DNA from: Gimesia chilikensis | GTDB lineage: Bacteria; Planctomycetota; Planctomycetia; Planctomycetales; Planctomycetaceae | DNA length: 64,000 nt | Reading direction: 5' to 3' | Assembly (NCBI RefSeq): GCF_007744075.1 | Contig: NZ_CP036266.1 | Span: 886,001-950,000 of the forward strand | In this document: one piece after another, positions 1 to 8,242 of the stretch | Layout of the letters: each line of letters starts with the position of its first letter | How positions within the stretch are numbered: position 1 is the stretch's first letter | Notes under the pieces: model-generated | Databases searched by the model: none | Told to the model about the DNA's origin: nothing | The model's input: only the letters and a program-made list of their open reading frames with translations | Made by a program: the position numbers and the translations under genes

Positions 1-1406
1 GCAAAATAATAAGCCAATAATGCACGTGGGAGATCACTGCCAGTTTCTTTGATCTTTGAATCGATTTTTTTGAAATCTTTTTCCTTTAGAGCTGTAACAT
101 TTAAAAGTTGAAGAAAATGCTTCATGCGATCACAATAAAACTCTCTGATTTCCTTCATTCTTTTACGGTTTGTAAATTTTTTCATTTCCAATTCAGCATC
201 TTCTATTTTTTCATCTGCCTCACCAATTTTTAGGTTCAACTCGTCTTTTTCTTCTCTTAAAACCTTTCTGACTTCTTTCTTACCCTCACTCTGAAGAATA
301 TCCTTCAATCGTACTTCACCTTGTTTGATCTCAAGTATTTCAGAGATATTCATGATTTTATCGGAGACTTTGTCTTTAGATAATATGGTGTTATCTAGTT
401 TTGAGTCCCACTTAGTAAGTTCGTCTCTCAAATCTATCAAAAGGGATCTAAGACCATCCTCGTCAGCAGCAATCCCAAAGCGTTCTCCGAACGAGTTGTG
501 GTACTCAGCACCACAAAGTGGGCATTCTACTTCATCATCAAAATTTTCAGCTAAAAATTTAAAATCTAAATTTAATTCACCCGCAGCTGCTTCAGTAACC
601 TCAATTTGACGTCGAATTAAAGCTCGTTGACTTTCAATTTGCCGAAGCTCGTCACGAATATTCTCCTCTTTTTGTTTTAGACGATTACATTCGCTTAATA
701 ATAATTTGATTTCCTTTTGGTAGTTTTCAATGTCGAAATCAAATTGAGCCTCTTTCATCAAAATTTCTAATTTATCCAATACCCGAGTGAGGACTGCACG
801 CTCATCTCTCAATCCCTTTCGAGTGTCTTCATATTGTTGCTTTTCAGCCTTGGCAAGATACCATTCATTCGGTTTTAACCCTGAGTGATAAGCTGCAATC
901 TCAGCTCTGCTTTTTTTGAATTGTCTAAGAGATTCAAAGGATGACCAGTTTTCAATCCATCCTCGATCTTGATCAATGTAGTAGGGAAGGAAAAGAAATG
1001 CCGGAGTAGCCTGTTGGGTTTCATTGTTGCTTGAATTTATCAACTGAAGATGAAAATCAAATAAATCGGCTAATGCAGGTCCAAGCTCTCGAGTAACATT
1101 AGCAAATGAATGGATATGATTGTCTTCAGAATCAAATAAACTATATTGATCTCCTGCTTTTAGAATACTGTATCTTGAGTCATCCACGCTGAAAAACAGG
1201 AGCAAGGTTACATCTAGTTCTTTCCAACTAGGGTGGACATTGTAAGGAGTAGCTCCAAAAGCCATGTATAGAGATTTGAGGAGGCACGATTTGCCATAAT
1301 CATTCTCCGCTTTTATCACGGTCACGTCTTCGAAAAACTTGACGCTCCTCGCGCTCCTCTCCGTCTCGGACAGAAGTAAGAGTTCGTGAAATAGTAACTT
1401 TTTCAT
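1..1406 (-). CDS. SMC/Rad50-like ABC ATPase of a defence module (partial, C-terminus outside window)
   Basis: The reading frame runs on the minus strand from an ATG at 1406-1404 to the window edge without a stop, about 468 codons. I translated it by hand. The N-terminus has a Walker A-like loop, AENDYGKS (GKS at residues 38-40), followed by LKSLYMAFG, as in ABC ATPases with a split head. Residues of about 190-300 and 310-440 are long charged helices typical of an SMC coiled coil. Between them sits one CPLCG (Cys295 and Cys298), like a Rad50 zinc hook. The last visible residues, DLPRALLAYYF, resemble the segment before the second half of the ATPase head. The start overlaps the stop of the upstream DUF4297 gene (ATGA), so the two are translationally coupled. 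Inference: sensor/motor ATPase (LmuB-like) of a Lamassu or ABC-three-component system. The region is clearly richer in A and T than most of the window. Confidence 0.85.
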   Translation of the reverse strand, partial: MKKLLFHELLLLSETERSARSVKFFEDVTVIKAENDYGKSCLLKSLYMAFGATPYNVHPSWKELDVTLLLFFSVDDSRYSILKAGDQYSLFDSEDNHIHSFANVTRELGPALADLFDFHLQLINSSNNETQQATPAFLFLPYYIDQDRGWIENWSSFESLRQFKKSRAEIAAYHSGLKPNEWYLAKAEKQQYEDTRKGLRDERAVLTRVLDKLEILMKEAQFDFDIENYQKEIKLLLSECNRLKQKEENIRDELRQIESQRALIRRQIEVTEAAAGELNLDFKFLAENFDDEVECPLCGAEYHNSFGERFGIAADEDGLRSLLIDLRDELTKWDSKLDNTILSKDKVSDKIMNISEILEIKQGEVRLKDILQSEGKKEVRKVLREEKDELNLKIGEADEKIEDAELEMKKFTNRKRMKEIREFYCDRMKHFLQLLNVTALKEKDFKKIDSKIKETGSDLPRALLAYYF

Positions 1407-2578
1407 GAACTTTTTTCCTCATGTTCCGAATCAGTCTTCGAAGGTTTCTGCTCATAAATTAGCACCAAAAACATAGCGTTAAGGAAATCTTGAGAGTAAT
1501 TAGTACGAATGAAATCAAATTCTTTTTCATCTAGAGTGGCAAGATATAAGATTGCGGAATCTAGAGGGGTATCACCATCGAATATCTGGTTGTCCATTTG
1601 CTGTATTAGTTGCACTGCTTTTTGGGAAGCATCTACGATTAGAAGGTTTGTCTGATCAAGACGTTCCCGAAAGAATTCTCTTACAGACTGCATCAAAGAA
1701 TTTCTTTCAAAGAAATTCATCTTTTCTGCTTCAAGCTGACTTCGTATTGTGTCATATAAGTCATTTTGTTTAATTATAGATTGTGCGCTATTAATCATTC
1801 CCTTTAAATCTGCCCTAGAAATTCCTCTGTGCCGAATCATATCTTGAGGTGAAGCAGCAATAGACTCACGATTGTTTCTTATTTGAACTTCAGATCTTAA
1901 TGCTTGATGGAAAGGCCGTGGCAGAATTGAACCATCTGTCTCTTTTTCAAGAAATTCAGATATAATTCCTTCAGTGTGTCTTTGGTGATCAGGCACACTA
2001 AGAGGAGTTCTTTCTAATTGAAATAGTTCGAGCCCTTCGGGTTCCGATTTCAATTGGTGTTCATCCATAAGAATATCTTTTATTTTTAATAATGAACTAT
2101 CATCCAATTCTTTAAGAGAAATCAATTCCAAATCAGTACTCGTTATTTCAGATTTCAGCTCTATTTTGAAAGCAGCATCAGATACAAACACCATTTTTTT
2201 TGCGTATGACTCAAACCTTAAATATTGTGCGTAAAGTTTTCCTAAAATAGATGATAACTTTTGCTCCTTCGCATCTGTTTTGCGACTAAGCAAGTTGGTC
2301 AAACTCCATGTTCCTGAGCTCTTTTTTCCTGGGGTCTTTGTTTTTACTTGGTAGAAGTATGCTTCTGTTGGATTAGTGGAGTGATTCAATAAAACCACAT
2401 CATCATGCACTTCAAATAATATGCAGTAATCATCTTTCGATTCCTGATGAACCCGCAACATCAAGCATATTCCCCATGAGTGCTGGAATGCAAAACGGTT
2501 GCTTGCTCGAGCCCCGTCTATCTCGCGTGGTGGAGTTGATACTAGTAGATCAAAGAGTGGCGACTGGTGTGTGTTCAT
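1403..2578 (-). CDS. DUF4297 (Cap4-type) nuclease-like defence effector
   Basis: 391 residues. The N-terminus matches the DUF4297 pattern: PREIDGARASNRFAFQ (17-32), then DDYCILFEVHDDVVLL (49-64) and YFYQVKTK (74-81). This arrangement of an acidic residue (Asp59/Asp60) followed by Q-x-K (Gln77, Lys79) is the PD-(D/E)xK-like catalytic core of Cap4/DUF4297 DNA nucleases. The C-terminal half is helical and charged, without a domain I recognise. The gene ends in an ATGA overlap with the SMC-like ATPase. Known from the family: DUF4297 proteins are DNA-cutting effectors in CBASS, Lamassu and related systems. Inference: this is the LmuA-like effector of a two-gene (or longer) antiphage or antiplasmid module. 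Its low-GC composition suggests transfer. Confidence 0.8.
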   Translation of the reverse strand: MNTHQSPLFDLLVSTPPREIDGARASNRFAFQHSWGICLMLRVHQESKDDYCILFEVHDDVVLLNHSTNPTEAYFYQVKTKTPGKKSSGTWSLTNLLSRKTDAKEQKLSSILGKLYAQYLRFESYAKKMVFVSDAAFKIELKSEITSTDLELISLKELDDSSLLKIKDILMDEHQLKSEPEGLELFQLERTPLSVPDHQRHTEGIISEFLEKETDGSILPRPFHQALRSEVQIRNNRESIAASPQDMIRHRGISRADLKGMINSAQSIIKQNDLYDTIRSQLEAEKMNFFERNSLMQSVREFFRERLDQTNLLIVDASQKAVQLIQQMDNQIFDGDTPLDSAILYLATLDEKEFDFIRTNYSQDFLNAMFLVLIYEQKPSKTDSEHEEKSS

Positions 2579-2735
2579 TTAGTCATTATTATCGTCGGCC
2601 GTACATTTAGTCAAATGGCAGATTGCTCTGAAAAGATTTATTCTCCGCATGTACATAAAAGTTGTCAGTTACATTATTTATTGATCCTCAGATCTTTATC
2701 CACTCCACAAACCCGATTCAAATATCTTACCAGCC

Positions 2736-2915
2736 ACCCTGGTTCATTAATTCCCCCACGATTTCCCACCACACAGTTGCCCCCAACACCAAATTCGATT
2801 CTCATAGAATCACAGGCACAGTAATTCCCCCCAGTCAGAAACCACGTGGCGACTTCCTGCTCCGTGCGCCTCTGTCTGCCCCCCTGTTAATCGATGCGCC
2901 TAGAGGAACCTCCTG
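2736..2915 (+). repeat. Promoter/leader repeat, copy 1 (truncated locus)
   Basis: This is a near-identical copy of the leader in front of the intact SGNH gene (copy 3, about 10736-10911). It includes TTGCCC (2777-2782), a 17-bp spacer and TCTCAT (2800-2805). A perfect inverted repeat GATTCT-CAT-AGAATC lies over the second hexamer. The region between this copy and the end of the DUF4297 gene (2579-2735) shows nothing I recognise. Confidence 0.8.
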
Positions 2916-3087
2916 ATACAGCTGTTACGGTCCACGTTGATCCTGTCTGGCCCTGGTCGCCTGCAGTTCAAACCTCTTCGCACAGCAAACCGCAAAGTTC
3001 GCCCCGGTGAAACCCGCCGGCGATCCGGCCACCTGCGGTGCGAACATTCAGCGGACCATGACACTGCTGGCCACCAGCACCGCGTGA
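2916..3087 (+). pseudogene. 5' fragment of SGNH hydrolase gene, copy 1 (degraded)
   Basis: The stretch is closely similar to the first 56 or so codons of the SGNH hydrolase gene that starts at 10912. The start codon has become ATA (2916-2918), and a 2-base loss after the CTGTCT near 2936-2950 shifts the frame. Homology stops at CACCAGCAC (ends 3080), the same point as in copy 2, and is followed by CGCGTGATG. After the break comes CCGCCGGTAAA... and CTCTGCCACG (to about 3160), also found in diverged form at 5148-5217. It is not expected to make protein. Confidence 0.75.
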
Positions 3088-3195
3088 TGTGTCAGGCTCT
3101 ACCCGCCGGTAAAAAAAGAGCACCAGCCATTTCCCAGAACGGCTCTGCCACGCGGAATTGACAACGGGTTCCGGACTATGATTCCTCTCGTCCGT

Positions 3196-3636
3196 CTAAC
3201 TGTTTACCGACCCGGGCAGCGATTGATCTGCGAGCATTTTCTCAATCTGAGTAATCGCCTTAGAGCGGTTTGAGCCTTTGATCAGCCATTGAGGGAGTGC
3301 ATACAGCGCCGCCTGGTTTCGGTCTGTGTTGCCTGTCAGGACATCCTGGATCCGTCGCAGCCGGCTTTCATTCTCGGCCCACAGCACGTGCTCACCAATG
3401 CGGATTCGGTACCAGAACCGATGCTCAAGTGATGCGCCCGATTTGAGTTCACCCACAACGCCACATTGGGAGCACAGGATGCGTTTGACACAATACCCGA
3501 TGTACGGGTTAAGGTAGGTGCCACGCACACCGCGCGAGTACGTTTTCCCGACGCAACGACCTCCGCATGACGGGCAGACAAGGTCGTAGTCAGGACCGTC
3601 CTGACCATAAAATGGTGTTTCTGTGTCAAACCACAT
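3196..3636 (-). CDS. Zinc-ribbon hypothetical protein
   Basis: 146 residues, unknown function. It carries two Cys pairs, CPSCGG near residue 21 and CSQCG near 55, with a further Cys pair candidate between them (Cys28 and Cys49), as in a zinc ribbon or treble-clef fold. The remainder is mixed alpha/beta with no signal peptide or membrane segment. Codon use and length support a real gene. An overlapping 97-residue frame on the same strand is a shadow. It sits alone between two degraded SGNH gene fragments. The Cys pattern suggests metal binding, but the role is unknown. Confidence 0.65.
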   Translation of the reverse strand: MWFDTETPFYGQDGPDYDLVCPSCGGRCVGKTYSRGVRGTYLNPYIGYCVKRILCSQCGVVGELKSGASLEHRFWYRIRIGEHVLWAENESRLRRIQDVLTGNTDRNQAALYALPQWLIKGSNRSKAITQIEKMLADQSLPGSVNS

Positions 3637-3734
3637 GGTGCCGGTTAACCTTCGAGAGATAGAATTACAAACAGACTCACTGTCGAAGCTTTCCTGGAAA
3701 CGATCGCAGTTATTACCTTCGGAAAATGAAGGAT

Positions 3735-4301
3735 TTAATTGATCGGTTCGTCAGTCTTTAACGACTTTAAGTACTTGAAAAACTGTTTATCACTAATACT
3801 GCGTGCGTTCTCATATTCTGCTTCTTCCCCTCTCAGTCCTACTGAGGAGCCTCCATAAAAAATGGCGCCTCTCAGACCGACAGCCAATTCTAACTCTGTG
3901 TCGTCTGGCTTAATGTCTTTAGTGACCTCGTTTGCGACATACCAGGATAATTGATTCAGAGCATCTCTGACTTCACCTTTATACCCCTTTAACTGAGGTA
4001 CATGGACCAGGAATAAAATAGAGTCATCGTTGATCTTGCAATAAGTCAGGAATTCTTCTTTTGTTAAAGATATGATACGATCCTCTTTCCCGCCCGTGAA
4101 AAACTCTTTTTGCAGTGATTTCATGCTGGTCGAAAATGTTTGAGCTAATTCTTTTTCCTCTTTAGTTGCTCCGTAGGCGATTCCACCTCTGGATGAAGCA
4201 ATTTTCTTATTGGCAGCATCAAAAGCAATTTCCTCTGGGGTTTTTGGTTTTTGTTCACATCCCACGAATAACAGGCAGAGTACGACGGGCAGGTATTTCA
4301 T
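3735..4301 (-). CDS. Predicted lipoprotein, unknown function
   Basis: 188 residues. The N-terminus is a lipoprotein signal: MKYLPVVLCLLFVGC, with the lipobox LFVGC putting Cys15 at the +1 position. The mature part begins with a charged linker (EQKPKTPEE) and is mostly helical, with no domain I recognise. AAGGGAAAC before the ATG is a plausible ribosome binding site. It should be anchored in a membrane facing the periplasm or outside. It lies between gene fragments with no clear operon partner. Confidence 0.65.
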   Translation of the reverse strand: MKYLPVVLCLLFVGCEQKPKTPEEIAFDAANKKIASSRGGIAYGATKEEKELAQTFSTSMKSLQKEFFTGGKEDRIISLTKEEFLTYCKINDDSILFLVHVPQLKGYKGEVRDALNQLSWYVANEVTKDIKPDDTELELAVGLRGAIFYGGSSVGLRGEEAEYENARSISDKQFFKYLKSLKTDEPIN

Positions 4302-4510
4302 GTTTCCCTTATTGTATATTTAGACTGACAGATGTTGTTCAAAAGTTCATTCTGTCTAATTTATCAGTGTTTCTATCTGTTTTCAATCGACGTTACGAGG
4401 ATAAAATTCGTGCCTGGTTCTTTACTCACTGATGCTCACTTCTTTCTCTCCTCCTGAAGCTCGATTTAATTATCCCACCAAAGCATTCTGGTTCCCACTG
4501 TTTTTCAACC

Positions 4511-4650
4511 CCACAGTTGCCCCCAACACCAAATTCGATTCTCATAGAACCACAGACACAGTAATTCCCCCAGCCAGAGACCACGTGGCGACTTCCTGCT
4601 CCGTGCGTCTCTGCACCCCTGTTAATCGACGCGCCTTGAGGAACAATCTG
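4511..4650 (+). repeat. Promoter/leader repeat, copy 2
   Basis: Second copy of the leader. TTGCCC (4517-4522), 17-bp spacer, TCTCAT (4540-4545), then CACAGACACAGTAAT and the conserved stretch down to GAGGAACAATCTG just before an ATG at 4651. Homology to copies 1 and 3 is very high from the CACAGTTGCC onward. The region upstream (4302-4510) holds no gene I can support. Confidence 0.8.
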
Positions 4651-4824
4651 ATGCAACTGTTACGGTCCACGTTGATTCTGTCTCTGGCCCTGGTCGCCTG
4701 CAGTTCTGACCTGTCTGCACAACAAGCCGCAAAAATTTCCCCGGTGAAACCCGCCGGCGATCCGGCCACCTTCGGGGCGAACATTCAGCGAACCATGACA
4801 CTGCTGGCCACCAGCACCGCATGA
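4651..4824 (+). pseudogene. 5' fragment of SGNH hydrolase gene, copy 2 (57-codon truncated frame)
   Basis: The frame opens with MQLLRSTLILSLALVAC, keeping start codon, ribosome binding site and lipobox, and follows the intact gene to LLATST, then ends at A-stop because the homology breaks at CACCAGCAC. Copy 1 breaks at the same base, so the two fragments share one truncation event. The 57-residue product would be a lipidated signal peptide with a short tail. It could still be transcribed and translated, but the enzyme domain is gone. Confidence 0.75.
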
Positions 4825-4884
4825 TATGACAGGCTCCTTTTCGGAAACCAGCTTCGCGTGTCGTCAGCGAAAAAGGCAATCAGC

Positions 4885-5217
4885 ATGACCAACAAAAAGT
4901 TCCACCTGCAACAGTATCCAGGTGCCGCCTGTCTGAAATTGCCGGACTTTCCCGAACAGCGGGATCCCGGTGAGATCGCCATTGCAAATTCGATTGATAT
5001 TCACAGTCTGATCGCAGACGACGATGGTCCCCGTCTCTGTTAGGACTTTGATCAGGCAGGTCGACCCAGCGGAATCGAGATTGTCTATTCCGGCGATGAG
5101 TACGACTGAGATGGTTTGCAGTCATCTACCAGTCCGCCTCTGCCCATCAGCCGCCGGTAAATGGCAGCCACACCAGAAACTTCACCCATTTACCAGGACG
5201 GCACTGCCACGTAGCGA
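4885..5217 (+). pseudogene. Unidentified gene remnant after SGNH fragment
   Basis: A frame starting MTNKKFHLQQYPG at 4885 reads to a TAG at 5041-5043, continues in the same frame for about 20 codons (DFDQAG..., IEIVYSGDEYD) and stops at TGA near 5109. Codon quality on both sides of the TAG suggests one interrupted gene. Further on, 5148-5217 matches the tail that follows copy 1 (3105-3160), ending GGCACTGCCACGTAG. I do not recognise the parent protein. Confidence 0.35.
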
Positions 5218-5271
5218 GAAAAGCTGGTAAGTGGAATCAGATTCTCAGGCTCTGTCTGAGCCAGATCCGTG

Positions 5272-7860
5272 TTACTGCTCTGTTTCCGGATCTGACTTCG
5301 GCTTTGCTTCATCCGGTTCCAAAACGAGGTTCGAGGGGACGTTGATCAGATGCAAATCACGTTGCGGGAAGGGCACACCAATCTTTGCGTCTTCCAGTGC
5401 CTGCTGGATGGCCACCGCAAGCTCGCTGCGCATGGCGAGGTGGGTATTTGAAAAACTACCGTCGGAAACATTGATCCAGGCCCGGAGCTTGAAGTCGAGG
5501 GAGCTGTCGCCGAAGTTATCGAAGAAGGCATGTGGCGCAGGATCGGACAGTACTTTCGGATTGGCCTGCGCCACTTCGACTAATAAATCGATGACGCGTT
5601 GGGCAGGTGTTCCGTATTCGACACCCACCGACATGGTAATGCGTCGTCGCCGGTCCGAGAGCGTCCAGTTGATCACTCTGTCAGAAATGAGCATCCCGTT
5701 GGGGACAATGACTTCGGCTCCGTCAAACGTGCGGATGATACTGGCGCGGATACCGATGCGTTTCATGATTCCCGAAGTGTCGGTCAAATCGATCGTATCC
5801 CCGACGTCGATCGGCCGCTCAAACAACAGGATCAGACCTGATACGAAATTATTAACGACGTTCTGCAGGCCGAATCCGATGCCCACGCCCAGCCCGCCTG
5901 CAATGACGGCCAGCTTCGTGATTTCGACACCAGCCGCCGACAGGCCGAACATGAAGCCGATAAAGATCACCGTGTATCGCGCGAGGTTCGAGATCGCGTT
6001 CGGTAAACCGCGTGCCATCCGGACCCGCGTGAACACGTCTTCCTGCAGAATGACTTGTACAAACCGGGCAAGCAGGAATGAGAACCAGATGGTCAGGACA
6101 AATACCAGTACATCGGCCACAGAGACTGAGAGCGCACCCGTGGTAATACTGGCGTTGAGTATCAGCTTGAAGAGATCTGTTAAAGGTGCCAGCAGGCCGA
6201 CTTGCCCACACACAACTGCGGCCCACAGGCACACAGCCAGCACGCTCAATATTCGTTCAAGCGTGTGATCCACGAACTCTCGATGATTTGAGATCGCCCG
6301 GATGAACCGCAGAGGCCGGATCACAATCGCAAAAGTTACCAGGCCATAGAACACTTTGAGCAGTACGAAGACCAGCAGGCCCAGATAGCCACTCCGCAAA
6401 GCGATGCCTCCCAGCAGGACCGCCAGGTCACTCCAGCCGGCCAGATCAGCCAGAATCGCTAACATCACGAGGCCAGCGCCCGCGCGCATCGCAATGTGGA
6501 TCAGTCGGACAAAGGGATGATTCCGCCAGTCTTCTGGCAGCCTGGCGATCTGGCTGGGACGCAGTAACCAGACCAGCAAGCTGAGCCCACCCACCAACTC
6601 GCCCAGGAAAACGAGGCGTTCCAGAGTAGGCGTTGTGTCCAGCAGGTCGCGCCCCCGATCGATTGTAAACAGGATCGCGAATCCCCAGACTAACGGGGCC
6701 ATGGCGGAGGGGATGAAACGCAGAATAATTCGTATTGCCGCTATCGCCATTATTGCGGCGGCGATGAGGCCTGTAGTACGCGGAGATGTTACGTGGAGTG
6801 GGATCGTCAGAGTAGCCGTTATTAAGACCGACATTGCCCAGGGGTGCTCAAATACCAACTGGGCATGGGCCTGTCGTCGGTGTTGGGCATCGACAATCCT
6901 TGCTCGGGTGCGGTTGCGGAGCCATCGCAGACTCAGACCGAGCGCCACAAACAAGATTACCTGGAACCCAAGCGTCCGCGTGTCTTGCCTGTTCTCATTA
7001 AAACGCTGCAACAACTGCTGTGGCCCAAGGGTGCGCCACTCCTTGCGGATTGACTCTCGCACGAGCGGGCTCCATAACGGCGGGTGGTCAGCCTGGAAGA
7101 TTCCCTCAACCCTGGCATCCACTTCACTTTGCAACTTATCGGCACCTTCGCTGAGCGCGACGCTCGGATTCACCAGTTTGTCTCGTAATGCCAATACATC
7201 GTTGCGCCGCTTGACGATGACCGATCTCGCTTCTGCAATCTCAGCACGCACAGCTTTGATACGGGTGATCGTCGTTACTTCGGCGCCCTCTTGAGTTTTT
7301 GCAAGGTCGTCCGTCGCCTGCCAGACTGCCGAGATTCGGTCCACCTGGGAGAGTGAATCACTCAAGTCCTCGAGCTGGTCTTCCAGATCCTCTGCGAGGG
7401 ACTGCAAGTCCTTCAGCATTTCATTTAATTTGGACTGAAACCTTTGCAGGACGCGGATATTCGGCTGACCGACGAGCGTATTCGGTGTCTTTGCCAGATA
7501 AGTCTTGATTTCTTTCAGCGTACGATCAGTTTCAGAACTGATCTGCTCGAGAAGCTTTCGGGAATTCTCGCGAGGCAGGAGTAGATCCAGCTCGATACCG
7601 ATGGTTTCAGCGCGATTCGAGACTTGATCCAGCGGAATCGGCTGATTGATCGGTGCAGCCTGCTGAGGATTGGCGAGGGGCGCTGCGGGAGTTGTTAGAT
7701 TCTCTTGTGTTGCCGATGTCGGCTCCTGCGCCCACGCGAGCGGGGCAGGAAACAGCAGTGCGAAACCTGTCAGTAGGAATTTCAGAGCCCGGGATAATCC
7801 AGGACAGGAAAGGATAAAGTCAGTGTATTGTTTGGCAATTTTGCTCATGAACAACTTCAT
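5272..7860 (-). CDS. Large mechanosensitive channel, MscS/MscK type
   Basis: 862 residues. An N-terminal signal segment ends near AWAQE (about 45). It is followed by a long helical, coiled-coil-rich periplasmic part (about 70-270). Many membrane segments follow (about 300-620), then the MscS core: the pore helix region with AVIAGGLGVGIGFGLQNVVN and the beta domain (FERPIDVGDTIDL, IVPNGMLISDRVINW). The C-terminal tail is charged. MscS-type channels open under membrane tension and release solutes on osmotic downshock; the long periplasmic part resembles MscK/MscM. ATG at 7848 is an alternative start. It has no obvious operon partner. A 345-residue frame on the other strand inside it is a shadow. 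Confidence 0.9.
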   Translation of the reverse strand: MKLFMSKIAKQYTDFILSCPGLSRALKFLLTGFALLFPAPLAWAQEPTSATQENLTTPAAPLANPQQAAPINQPIPLDQVSNRAETIGIELDLLLPRENSRKLLEQISSETDRTLKEIKTYLAKTPNTLVGQPNIRVLQRFQSKLNEMLKDLQSLAEDLEDQLEDLSDSLSQVDRISAVWQATDDLAKTQEGAEVTTITRIKAVRAEIAEARSVIVKRRNDVLALRDKLVNPSVALSEGADKLQSEVDARVEGIFQADHPPLWSPLVRESIRKEWRTLGPQQLLQRFNENRQDTRTLGFQVILFVALGLSLRWLRNRTRARIVDAQHRRQAHAQLVFEHPWAMSVLITATLTIPLHVTSPRTTGLIAAAIMAIAAIRIILRFIPSAMAPLVWGFAILFTIDRGRDLLDTTPTLERLVFLGELVGGLSLLVWLLRPSQIARLPEDWRNHPFVRLIHIAMRAGAGLVMLAILADLAGWSDLAVLLGGIALRSGYLGLLVFVLLKVFYGLVTFAIVIRPLRFIRAISNHREFVDHTLERILSVLAVCLWAAVVCGQVGLLAPLTDLFKLILNASITTGALSVSVADVLVFVLTIWFSFLLARFVQVILQEDVFTRVRMARGLPNAISNLARYTVIFIGFMFGLSAAGVEITKLAVIAGGLGVGIGFGLQNVVNNFVSGLILLFERPIDVGDTIDLTDTSGIMKRIGIRASIIRTFDGAEVIVPNGMLISDRVINWTLSDRRRRITMSVGVEYGTPAQRVIDLLVEVAQANPKVLSDPAPHAFFDNFGDSSLDFKLRAWINVSDGSFSNTHLAMRSELAVAIQQALEDAKIGVPFPQRDLHLINVPSNLVLEPDEAKPKSDPETEQ

Positions 7861-8242
7861 CTGCAGTTGAGAAAAAGAGAGGGCGCGATCTGAAGCAGGC
7901 GATGATCTCGCTCACAGACTGGTGAGAAAAGAAAGCCCCCGAAAACTCTCAACGTTTTCTTGGAGATGACTGTGTACGCAGTCCCATAAGGCTACGCGGG
8001 GAAGATTTAGAGCAATCGTACTAAAATGTCCGAAAAGATACAATTGCACGAGTCCGCTCGGGCGAAGTAACGGCCCAATCATCTGACATTGTTCAGCAGT
8101 TCTGCATGTTCAGTCTGATGTACGTTTCAGGCAGAATTGTTAAGACAAATTTTTAATCATTGAGTCGGGCTCCCCTGCTCAATCTCGGGATAACGGATTT
8201 TCCGCAGTTTCTGTCCCGGAAAACACAGCAACACGACAGCGT
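7861..8242. other. Intergenic region, no gene seen
   Basis: About 380 bases between the divergent MscS gene and the DUF1254 remnant. It must contain promoters for both directions, but I see no convincing hexamer pair, repeat or RNA structure. Confidence 0.4.

Noticed and set aside
5231..6268. 345-codon plus-strand frame
   Set aside because: Antisense to the MscS domain; rich in Arg and Ser as usual for shadow frames.
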